This document shows positions 1 to 4,916 of a DNA stretch of 5,790 bases, one piece after another. Both the position numbers and the translations under genes were made by a program. A model generated the notes under the pieces. It made no database searches and was not told the origin of the DNA. It saw only the letters and a list, made by a program, of their open reading frames with translations. Source of the DNA: Syntrophomonadaceae bacterium (GTDB lineage Bacteria > Bacillota > Dethiobacteria > PWVN01); assembly GCA_003561835.1 (NCBI GenBank), contig PWVN01000103.1:1-5790 (forward strand), in the 5' to 3' direction. The stretch's first letter is position 1; each line of letters starts with the position of its first letter.

Positions 1-826
1 AGACCATGCCGGCCCCCACCGCTTCCCCGTGACGGTAATACCCGTAGCCCGTCTCCCGCTCCAGGGCATGGCCCAGGGTGTGGCCCAAATTCAATACCAT
101 GCGGGGGCCTGCCTCCTCTTCATCCCTCAAGACCACCGCCGCCTTCATGCGGCAGGAGGCAAGGATGATCTCCTCTCGGACCTCCCGGGGCAGCCCGCCC
201 CCGGGGCCCATTTTCTCCTCCAGGAGGGCGAAGAGGCGCGGGTCCCCCAGGACGGCGTACTTGATAATTTCCATGACCCCCGAGCGGAATTCCCTCCCGG
301 GCAGATGCTCCAGTACCTCCGTGTCCATGACCACCAGGCGGGGCTGGTGAAAGAAGCCCAGCAGGTTCTTCCCCCCGGGCAGGTTCACCGCTACCTTGCC
401 GCCCACACTGCTGTCCACCTGGGCCAGCAGGGTGGTGGGTACCTGGACCAGGGAGACCCCCCGCATGTAGGAGGCGGCGCAGAACCCTGTCAGGTCCCCC
501 ACGGCACCGCCCCCCAAAGCCACCAGCAGTCCGTCCCGGTCCAGGCCAAATTCTGCCGCCCCCTGGGCCACCCGGGCCACCTGGCCCATATCCTTGGCTT
601 CCTCCCCCCGGGGCACCGGGAAAAACGACGCCGGAAACCCCGACCCTTCAAGGCTTTGGCCCGCCCGCTCCCCGAAGAGGCCCAGGGTGGTTTCATCCCC
701 CACCACCAGAACCCGGGTTCCAGCGGGGAAGGTCTCCTCCAGAAAAGGCCCCAGCCTGTCCAGAAGGCCCGGGCCTATGTGGATAGGATAACCCCTTTTA
801 TCCAGGTCTACGCGCAAAACGGGCAA
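1..826 (-). CDS. aroB: 3-dehydroquinate synthase, N-terminal 275 codons (runs off left edge)
   Basis: AroB converts DAHP to 3-dehydroquinate, the second step of the shikimate pathway, in the cytoplasm, using NAD and a divalent metal. I translated the minus strand directly; the frame stays open to base 1. Visible motifs are the NAD-binding GGGAVGD at residues 105-111, VPTTLLAQVDSSVGGK at about 129-144, and the expected metal ligands Glu186 (VMEIIKY), His249 (NLGHTLGHALE) and His266 (YRHGEAV). The family is usually about 360 residues, so roughly the last quarter lies outside the window. An in-frame TGA at 845-847 limits the start. No ATG or GTG is available before the conserved N-terminus, so TTG at 824-826 is chosen; GGGGGTG lies 5 nt upstream. 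A second TTG at 815-817 is possible but has no visible ribosome site. It follows aroC by 86 nt and probably shares its transcript. Confidence 0.95.
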   Translation of the reverse strand, partial: MPVLRVDLDKRGYPIHIGPGLLDRLGPFLEETFPAGTRVLVVGDETTLGLFGERAGQSLEGSGFPASFFPVPRGEEAKDMGQVARVAQGAAEFGLDRDGLLVALGGGAVGDLTGFCAASYMRGVSLVQVPTTLLAQVDSSVGGKVAVNLPGGKNLLGFFHQPRLVVMDTEVLEHLPGREFRSGVMEIIKYAVLGDPRLFALLEEKMGPGGGLPREVREEIILASCRMKAAVVLRDEEEAGPRMVLNLGHTLGHALERETGYGYYRHGEAVGAGMV

Positions 827-831
827 GACGG

Positions 832-838
832 CACCCCC
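832..838 (-). promoter_or_regulatory. Shine-Dalgarno-like site for the TTG start of aroB
   Basis: GGGGGTG on the minus strand lies 5 nt before TTG 824-826. It is the only purine-rich match at a normal distance from a usable start codon, and it decides the start call. It is a weaker match than the sites before lgt or the Rrf2 gene, so together with the TTG codon it may lower aroB translation. Confidence 0.5.
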
Positions 839-888
839 AAAGAATCAAACTTCCAAAACCCCCTACCAACAATTCCCAGCCAAAAGTC

Positions 889-912
889 CTCCCTAAACCC
901 CTTCCTAAACCC
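889..912 (-). repeat. 12-bp tandem duplication just after the aroC stop
   Basis: Immediately after the aroC TAA the minus strand reads GGGTTTAGGAAG and then GGGTTTAGGGAG: two 12-base units with one difference. The whole aroC-aroB spacer (827-912) is G-rich on the coding strand, with several runs of three to five G. No hairpin followed by a T-run is visible, so I do not call a terminator here. Its function is unknown; a local replication-slippage duplication is the simplest explanation. Confidence 0.75.
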
Positions 913-2073
913 TTACCGCCCCTGTAAGTACTCCAGGTAAGACCGGTAGTTCCCCCCGGTCTCCTCCAGGCTGTCCCCCCCGAACTTCTCCAGGAAGGCC
1001 CGGGCCAGCTCCCAGGCCAGGGCCGCCTCCCCCACCACGGCTCCGGCGGGGACGGCGCAGGTGTCCGAGCGCTCCACCTGGGCCGAAAAAGCCTGCCGGG
1101 TGGCCATATCCACGCTTCTAAGGGGCTTTAGCAGGGTGGGGATGGGCTTTAAGGCCGCCCGGATCACCAGGGGGGCACCGTTGGTGATCCCGCCTTCCAG
1201 CCCTCCGGCCCGGTTGGTCTTCCGGTAGTACCCCTTCTCCCCATCATAAAAAATCTCGTCATGCACCCGGGACCCGGGCAGTCCCGCTGCCGCAAACCCC
1301 AGCCCCACTTCCACCCCCTTGACAGCCTGGATGCTCATAAAGGCCTGGGCCAGCCGCCCGTCCAGGCGGCGGTCCGGCTGGACATGGCTTCCCAATCCCA
1401 CGGGGACCCCCAGGGCCACCACCTGGAAGATTCCTCCCAGGGAATCCCCCTCCTCCCGGGCGGCGTCAATTCTGGCCACCATCTCCCGGGATGCCCCCTC
1501 ATGGGCGCAGCGGACGGGGGATGCCTCCGCCCGGGCCTCCGCCTCTTCGTGGCTTAAGGCCAGGGGAGGCGCCTCCACCCCGCCGATGGCCGTCACGTGG
1601 CTGTAAATGTGCAGGCCGAATTCCCTGAGAAAAAGCCGGGCTGCACTTCCCACCGCCACCCGCATGGCCGTTTCCCGGGCACTGGCCCGCTCCAGGATGT
1701 TGCGCAGGTCCTCCTGCCGGTATTTCAGGCCCCCGGCCAGGTCCCCGTGGCCGGGCCTGGGCCGGGTGACGGCCTCCAGGCCCTTTGGGGCCTTCCCCAC
1801 CGGGTCCATCTTTTCCCGCCAGTTCTCGTAATCCCGGTTGTGCAAAAGAAAAGACAGGGGAGACCCGGTGGTCCGGGAAAAGCGCAGGCCCGCCGTGATT
1901 TCCACCCTGTCCTTTTCGATTTTCATCCTGCCGCCCCGGCCGTAACCCTGCTGGCGCCGGGCCAGCTGCCGGTTGATCTCCTCCACTTCCAGGGGCACAT
2001 TGGCCGGGAGCCCCTCCACGATCCCAGTCAGGCAGGGGCCGTGGGATTCCCCGGCGCTTATATACCTGAGCAC
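913..2073 (-). CDS. aroC: Chorismate synthase
   Basis: AroC removes phosphate from EPSP to give chorismate, the last shared step towards the aromatic amino acids, folate and menaquinone; it needs reduced FMN. The 386-residue product has the normal family length and an unbroken set of signatures: GESHG at 8-12 with His11, RRQQGYGRGGR at 39-49, RPRPGHGDLAG at 104-114 with His109, ERASARETA at 128-136, GLGSHVQ near 226, GGLEGGITNGAPLVIR at 290-305 and RSDTCAVPA at 335-343. The GTG start at 2071-2073 puts the conserved LRYISAGESHG at the very N-terminus. The ribosome site overlaps the lgt stop and the gap to lgt is 7 nt, so translation is probably coupled to lgt. Downstream is aroB without an intervening aroK. 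Confidence 0.98.
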   Translation of the reverse strand: MLRYISAGESHGPCLTGIVEGLPANVPLEVEEINRQLARRQQGYGRGGRMKIEKDRVEITAGLRFSRTTGSPLSFLLHNRDYENWREKMDPVGKAPKGLEAVTRPRPGHGDLAGGLKYRQEDLRNILERASARETAMRVAVGSAARLFLREFGLHIYSHVTAIGGVEAPPLALSHEEAEARAEASPVRCAHEGASREMVARIDAAREEGDSLGGIFQVVALGVPVGLGSHVQPDRRLDGRLAQAFMSIQAVKGVEVGLGFAAAGLPGSRVHDEIFYDGEKGYYRKTNRAGGLEGGITNGAPLVIRAALKPIPTLLKPLRSVDMATRQAFSAQVERSDTCAVPAGAVVGEAALAWELARAFLEKFGGDSLEETGGNYRSYLEYLQGR

Positions 2074-2078
2074 TGCCG

Positions 2079-2087
2079 CCTCACCCC
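2079..2087 (-). promoter_or_regulatory. aroC ribosome binding site overlapping the lgt stop codon
   Basis: GGGGTGAGG on the minus strand lies 5 nt before the GTG start of aroC and contains the TGA stop of lgt (2081-2083). Ribosomes ending lgt would therefore finish on the aroC initiation site, an arrangement typical of translational coupling. Coupling itself is inferred. Confidence 0.65.
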
Positions 2088-2833
2088 TTTACCGGCGCCT
2101 CGTCTTGGGTCCGGCGCAGCCACCTGAGGAGGAAAATCCCTCCCACGATAAAGACCAGGCTGAGCACCTGGGCCTGGCGCAGGGAACCCAGGTACAAGCT
2201 GTCCGTCCGCAGCCCCTCGACAAAGAAGCGGCCGATGGAATAATAGATGAAGTATTTGACCATAATCTCCCCCTGGTGATGCCTGCGGGCCGAGAGGACC
2301 ATGAGGGCGGCAAAGACCAGGAGGTTCCAGAGGGACTCGTACAGGAAGGTGGGGTGCCGGTAGGCACCGTCGATGAACATGGCCCAGGGCAGGTCCGTCT
2401 CCACCCCGTAGGCCTCCTGGTTAAAGTAGTTGCCCCAGCGGCCGATGGCCTGGGCCAGGATTAAACTGGGGGCCAGGGTATCCCCCAGAAGCCAGAAGTT
2501 CAGCTTTTTGACTTTGCAAAAGACGACCAGGACCAGGACCCCGGTGAGGACGGCCCCGTGGATGGCCAGCCCTCCCTGGCGGAAGGCCAGAATCAGGTGA
2601 GGATTCTGGCTGTAAAAAGACCAGTTGAAGATCACGTAAAAAAGCCTGGACCCCAGAAGCCCCAGGGGCAGCGCCCAGAAGAGAAAGACCAGGGGCAGCT
2701 CGTCGTTGATCCCGTAGCTCTGCGCCTGTCTCATGGCCAGCAGCAGGCCCACCAGCACACCGGTGCTGATCAGGATCCCGTACCAGTAAACATCCAGGCC
2801 GCCGATGGAAAAGGCCACCGGATCTATGCTCAT
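2081..2833 (-). CDS. lgt: Phosphatidylglycerol-prolipoprotein diacylglyceryl transferase
   Basis: Lgt moves the diacylglyceryl group of phosphatidylglycerol to the lipobox cysteine of prolipoproteins, the first step of lipoprotein maturation, in the cytoplasmic membrane. The 250-residue product is strongly hydrophobic with several membrane spans (about 16-35, 47-69, 87-106, 117-131, 165-181, 192-206 and 221-237). It shows YWYG at 16-19, GGLAIHGA at 87-94 (His92), the family signature GRWGNYFNQEAYG at 131-143 (Arg132, Asn135), HPTFLYES at 160-167 and RFFVEGLRTDSL at 202-213 (Glu206, Arg209). An ATG 24 nt upstream (2855-2857) is also in frame, but only the ATG at 2831-2833 has a good ribosome site (GAGGGG, 7 nt away). 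It starts the lgt-aroC-aroB unit and is preceded by a strong promoter match. Confidence 0.96.
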   Translation of the reverse strand: MSIDPVAFSIGGLDVYWYGILISTGVLVGLLLAMRQAQSYGINDELPLVFLFWALPLGLLGSRLFYVIFNWSFYSQNPHLILAFRQGGLAIHGAVLTGVLVLVVFCKVKKLNFWLLGDTLAPSLILAQAIGRWGNYFNQEAYGVETDLPWAMFIDGAYRHPTFLYESLWNLLVFAALMVLSARRHHQGEIMVKYFIYYSIGRFFVEGLRTDSLYLGSLRQAQVLSLVFIVGGIFLLRWLRRTQDEAPVKG

Positions 2834-2840
2834 GTCATTT

Positions 2841-2847
2841 CCCCTCT
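2841..2847 (-). promoter_or_regulatory. lgt ribosome binding site that decides the start
   Basis: AGAGGGG lies 7 nt before ATG 2831-2833 on the minus strand. The other in-frame ATG (2855-2857) is preceded by CCTTATAA and has no purine-rich site, so the shorter protein beginning MSIDPVAF is preferred. Confidence 0.75.
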
Positions 2848-2866
2848 TTCCGCTCATTTATAAGGC

Positions 2867-2886
2867 CGGGCAGCTGATTCTGCCCG
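2867..2886 (-). other. 7-bp hairpin in the predicted lgt leader
   Basis: The minus strand reads CGGGCAG, a six-base loop AATCAG, then CTGCCCG: a perfect 7-bp GC-rich stem. It lies between the predicted transcription start (about 2899) and the lgt ribosome site. No T-run follows (GCCTTATAAATG), so it does not look like a terminator. It could stabilise the 5' end of the message; no known riboswitch is recognised. Confidence 0.55.
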
Positions 2887-2905
2887 CTTCCCGCTTTTGC
2901 AGTTT

Positions 2906-2934
2906 ATCATAACAAAGGCCCGTCGTCCTGTCAA
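2906..2934 (-). promoter_or_regulatory. Sigma-A/sigma-70 promoter for lgt-aroC-aroB
   Basis: On the minus strand TTGACA (2929-2934) is followed by a 17-base spacer and TATGAT (2906-2911). The -35 box is a perfect consensus match, the -10 box differs at one position and the spacing is ideal. Transcription would begin near 2899, giving a leader of about 65 nt before lgt. It is in intergenic DNA upstream of and in line with lgt, which makes a chance match less likely. Confidence 0.8.
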
Positions 2935-2951
2935 TGTGCGCCAATGCACAT
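2934..2951. promoter_or_regulatory. Palindrome touching the -35 box, candidate operator
   Basis: The plus strand reads ATGTGC, six bases (GCCAAT), then GCACAT: a perfect 6-6-6 inverted repeat. Its edge shares base 2934 with the TTGACA box of the lgt promoter and extends upstream. The position would suit a dimeric regulator acting as activator or repressor. The binding protein is unknown and the arms are short, so regulation is inferred. Confidence 0.4.
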
Positions 2952-2952
2952 A

Positions 2953-2994
2953 GAAAAGCATTGACCGTCAAAGGCGACGGCATTCTCGCTTTTC
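2953..2994 (-). terminator. Imperfect 42-nt inverted repeat after ogt, possible terminator
   Basis: The minus strand reads GAAAAGC (2988-2994), an inner CCGTC/GACGG stem around a six-base loop (2965-2980), then GCTTTTC (2953-2959). Outer and inner stems of 7 and 5 bp are separated by an asymmetric internal loop. The 3' arm holds a TTTT run, but there is no long T-tract after it, so it is a weak candidate for intrinsic termination of the his-ogt transcript. It lies between ogt and the lgt promoter, where a terminator is expected. Apart from this, 2995-3040 shows only A/T-rich sequence and no gene. Confidence 0.35.
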
Positions 2995-3040
2995 AAGAAA
3001 AAGAGGAATATTCAACCTTCTCTGCCGCAAAAAAGGTCCC

Positions 3041-3637
3041 TCACCAGCGGCGCAGGACTACCCCCTCCATTTTGAGAAGGGTTTTTTTCCAGTGAATCCC
3101 CGAGCCAAAGCCCCCCAGGGCCCCGTCTCTCTTGATGACCCGGTGGCAGGGGATCACCAGAGGCAGGCGGTTCTTGCCCATACAGGTCCCCGCCGCCCGG
3201 TAGGCCCCAGGTCTGCCGGCCGCCTCGGCCAGAAAACCGTAGGAGGTGATGCAGCCGTAGGGGACCCGGTGGGTTTCCTTCAGGACCCGGGTGAAAAAAG
3301 GCGAAAAGCCCGAGTAATCCACGGGAAAGGAGGTGAAGTCCGTCTCCTTTCCTGCCAGAAAGGCCTTCAGGGCCGCCACAAAGGCCGGCAGCCAGGCTGG
3401 TTCTTCCTGCGCGGCAACCGCTGTTGCAGCGGCAACGGCAACATCCCCGGACTTGTCCGCAGCATCCCCGGCTCCTGCTGCCCCCGGTCCTTCTCCTGCC
3501 TCCGTCGCCCCGACCTCAGGGGAAGGGGCCTCTTCGGGGCGTGTCCCGGGAGGAAACTCCAGGCTGTACAGGCCCTTTTCCGTATAGGAAAACCACACAT
3601 TCCCCAGAGGGGTTTCTGTTTTGACAAATCTCCGCAT
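3041..3637 (-). CDS. ogt: Methylated-DNA-[protein]-cysteine S-methyltransferase, Ogt type, with low-complexity insertion
   Basis: This suicide repair protein transfers alkyl groups from O6-alkylguanine (and O4-alkylthymine) in DNA to its own cysteine. The 198-residue product has a short N-terminal domain starting TPLGNVWFSYTEKGLYSLEF and a C-terminal helix-turn-helix/active-site domain. In the latter are VPYGCITSYGFLAEAAGRPG at 126-145, the RAAG arginine-finger region near 147 and the active site VIPCHRV at 161-167 with Cys164, then GGFGSGIHWKK. The length is above that of a typical Ogt (about 160-180). The excess is an Ala/Gly/Glu-rich stretch at residues 39-77 that looks disordered. The ATG at 3635-3637 follows a GGGGGAGAAG tract and is 15 nt after the Rrf2 stop, so the two are probably cotranscribed. 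Symbol ogt is used for the class; the exact paralogue name is not certain. Confidence 0.94.
   Translation of the reverse strand: MRRFVKTETPLGNVWFSYTEKGLYSLEFPPGTRPEEAPSPEVGATEAGEGPGAAGAGDAADKSGDVAVAAATAVAAQEEPAWLPAFVAALKAFLAGKETDFTSFPVDYSGFSPFFTRVLKETHRVPYGCITSYGFLAEAAGRPGAYRAAGTCMGKNRLPLVIPCHRVIKRDGALGGFGSGIHWKKTLLKMEGVVLRRW
3407..3523 (-). repeat. Low-complexity Ala/Gly-rich insertion within ogt
   Basis: Codons 39-77 encode mostly Ala, Gly, Glu, Pro, Val and Asp (for example GPGAAGAGDAAD and VAVAAATAVAA). The stretch separates the N-terminal strands from the helix PAWLPAFVAALKAFLAGK that continues the usual fold. It keeps frame and contains a perfect 6-bp hairpin (CCGCTG, TTG, CAGCGG) at 3418-3432 on the plus strand. 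A disordered loop grown by slippage is likely; no function is evident. Confidence 0.7.
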
Positions 3638-3652
3638 GCGGCGCTTCTCCCC

Positions 3653-4102
3653 CTAAATATGGTACATCATGCCACCCTGCTGGGCCTGTCTGTACTCCTC
3701 GCACATGTCTTCCAGGGTGATCCCGTCCAGCACCTCGTTGATCCGGTCCCTGACCTGGGTCCATACCTTGTGGACCACGCAGTGTTCCATCCGGTCACAG
3801 GTATCCCCATCGGAGGACTCCCCGGCACAGTCGGTAACGCTGATGGTGCCTTCCAGGACCCGGACGATATCCCCCACGGTTATCTCCGCCGGGGGCCGGG
3901 CCAGCCTGTACCCTCCCTGGGCACCCCGAACACTCACCAGCAGGTAGGCCTTCTTGAGGCTGGCGAAAAGGTGCTCCAAATATTTTTCCGAGATATCCTG
4001 CTTCTGGGCGATCTTTTTCAGGGATATAGCCCCGCCCTTGTAGTGGAGGGCCAGCTCGAACATGGCCCGTACCCCGTATCTCCCCTTGGTGGACAGCCGC
4101 AT
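3653..4102 (-). CDS. Rrf2/IscR-family transcriptional regulator with putative Fe-S cysteines
   Basis: The 149-residue product is a small winged-helix regulator. It begins MRLSTKGRYGVRAMFELAL, the usual N-terminus of the family, has the recognition region around ISEKYLEHLFASLKKA at 37-52, and the wing SVRGAQGGYRLARP at 57-70. Cys92, Cys102 and Cys108 with His111 sit where E. coli IscR has Cys92, Cys98, Cys104 and His107, so a redox- or NO-sensitive Fe-S cluster is plausible, although the first spacing is longer (9 residues rather than 5). The start is ATG 4100-4102, with GAGGTG 5 nt upstream; an earlier in-frame ATG (4175-4177) lies inside hisJ and adds residues unlike the family. It follows hisJ by 13 nt and precedes ogt by 15 nt. 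IscR, NsrR-like or CymR-like roles cannot be separated here, although CymR itself lacks the cysteines. No isc or suf gene is next to it in this window. Confidence 0.92.
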   Translation of the reverse strand: MRLSTKGRYGVRAMFELALHYKGGAISLKKIAQKQDISEKYLEHLFASLKKAYLLVSVRGAQGGYRLARPPAEITVGDIVRVLEGTISVTDCAGESSDGDTCDRMEHCVVHKVWTQVRDRINEVLDGITLEDMCEEYRQAQQGGMMYHI

Positions 4103-4105
4103 AAA

Positions 4106-4113
4106 CTCACCTC
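4106..4113 (-). promoter_or_regulatory. Ribosome binding site that decides the Rrf2 start
   Basis: GAGGTGAG on the minus strand, just after the hisJ stop (4116-4118), places its core GAGGTG 5 nt before ATG 4100-4102. This supports the 149-residue protein over the longer frame that begins within hisJ. Confidence 0.75.
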
Positions 4114-4115
4114 GC

Positions 4116-4916
4116 CTACAAATTCTGGTAATAACGCCTCCGCCTGTGAAACCGGGCCACCCGCCGGTAGCCCACATCCTTGAGAAGCTCCACCGCCTTG
4201 AAGATGCCTTCCCCCACCTGGGAGGGGCAGTGGGCGTCGGAACCCAGGGTGAGGGGAATATCCTCCCTGAAGCAGGCCTGAAGAAAGGCCCGGGATGGGT
4301 ACTGCTCCGCCGCCGGGACCCGCCAGCCGGCGGTGTTGACCTCCAGGCAGATGCCGCTCTCCTTCACGGCTATGACCGTCTCCCGGATGATGGCCTCCAT
4401 ATGCTCCTCATGACTATCATAACCGAATTTCTTCACAACATCAATATGGCCGATGATATCAAATAGCCTGCTGGCCGCCAGCCGGCGGACCAGGGCAAAA
4501 TATTCGTCATAAATGGACGGGACGCACCCTTCAGCGAACCCCTTCACTTGGGCGGGGTGGGTGAAGTCCCAGTCCCCGAGAAAGTGGATGGAACCCAGGG
4601 CATAATCGAAGGGGTAGGCCTGCAGCAGGCGTCGGGTCTCCCCTTCCCGGCCGGGAAGGTAGTCCACCTCGATGCCCCGGCGTATGGGAAGGGCCTCCCC
4701 CCGGGAGTTCAGGCTGTCGATCTCCGCCAGGTACTCCTCCAGCTCTTCTCCCTCCATGGTGACGGGGTTTTTCGGCTCATAGCCCAGCAGGTCCAGGGGA
4801 AAATGGTCGGCAAAGCCGATCTCCACGAGCCCCTTTCTGCGGGCCTCCTCCACATATTCCACCATCTCCCCCGCCGCGTGGTGGCACCGCTTGGTGTGCA
4901 GGTGGTAATCGATCAT
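4116..4916 (-). CDS. hisJ: Histidinol-phosphatase, PHP family
   Basis: HisJ (also called HisK) hydrolyses histidinol phosphate to histidinol, the penultimate intermediate of histidine synthesis, with a trinuclear metal site. The 266-residue product has the usual length and the PHP-fold metal motifs in order: DYHLHT at 3-8 (His5, His7), FADHFP at 35-40 (Asp37, His38), RGIEVDY at 80-86 (Glu83), LGSIHFL at 107-113 (His111), GHIDVVKK at 156-163 (His157), LEVNTAGWR at 191-199 and LGSDAH at 224-229 (Asp227, His229). The ATG at 4914-4916 overlaps the hisIE stop as ATGA and has a GGGAGGGGG tract 6 nt upstream, so translation is likely coupled to hisIE. The his context separates it from other PHP phosphoesterases. 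Confidence 0.96.
   Translation of the reverse strand: MIDYHLHTKRCHHAAGEMVEYVEEARRKGLVEIGFADHFPLDLLGYEPKNPVTMEGEELEEYLAEIDSLNSRGEALPIRRGIEVDYLPGREGETRRLLQAYPFDYALGSIHFLGDWDFTHPAQVKGFAEGCVPSIYDEYFALVRRLAASRLFDIIGHIDVVKKFGYDSHEEHMEAIIRETVIAVKESGICLEVNTAGWRVPAAEQYPSRAFLQACFREDIPLTLGSDAHCPSQVGEGIFKAVELLKDVGYRRVARFHRRRRYYQNL

Noticed and set aside
863..883. Six-codon TTG-started micro-ORF after GGGAGG in the aroC-aroB spacer
   Set aside because: The Shine-Dalgarno spacing is only 4 nt, the start codon is weak and the peptide shows no run of regulatory amino acids. Chance is the better explanation.
29..940. 303-codon open frame on the plus strand opposite aroB
   Set aside because: It is an antisense shadow of GC-rich aroB codons. 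Its protein is Pro/Gly/His/Gln-rich with no recognisable domain, and the minus frame carries complete AroB motifs.
2995..3040. Terminator directly after ogt
   Set aside because: ACCTT/AAGGT and AGAAGG/CCTCT pairings exist next to T-runs, but stems are about 5 bp, interrupted or widely looped, and too weak to call.
3653..4177. Longer 174-residue Rrf2 start inside hisJ
   Set aside because: The extra 25 residues do not resemble the family N-terminus, and a clear GAGGTG site precedes the internal ATG at 4100-4102.
3092..4183. 363-codon open frame on the plus strand opposite ogt and the Rrf2 gene
   Set aside because: It spans two well-supported minus-strand genes and their spacer, and encodes no recognisable domain. 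Long antisense frames are expected in sequence this GC-rich.
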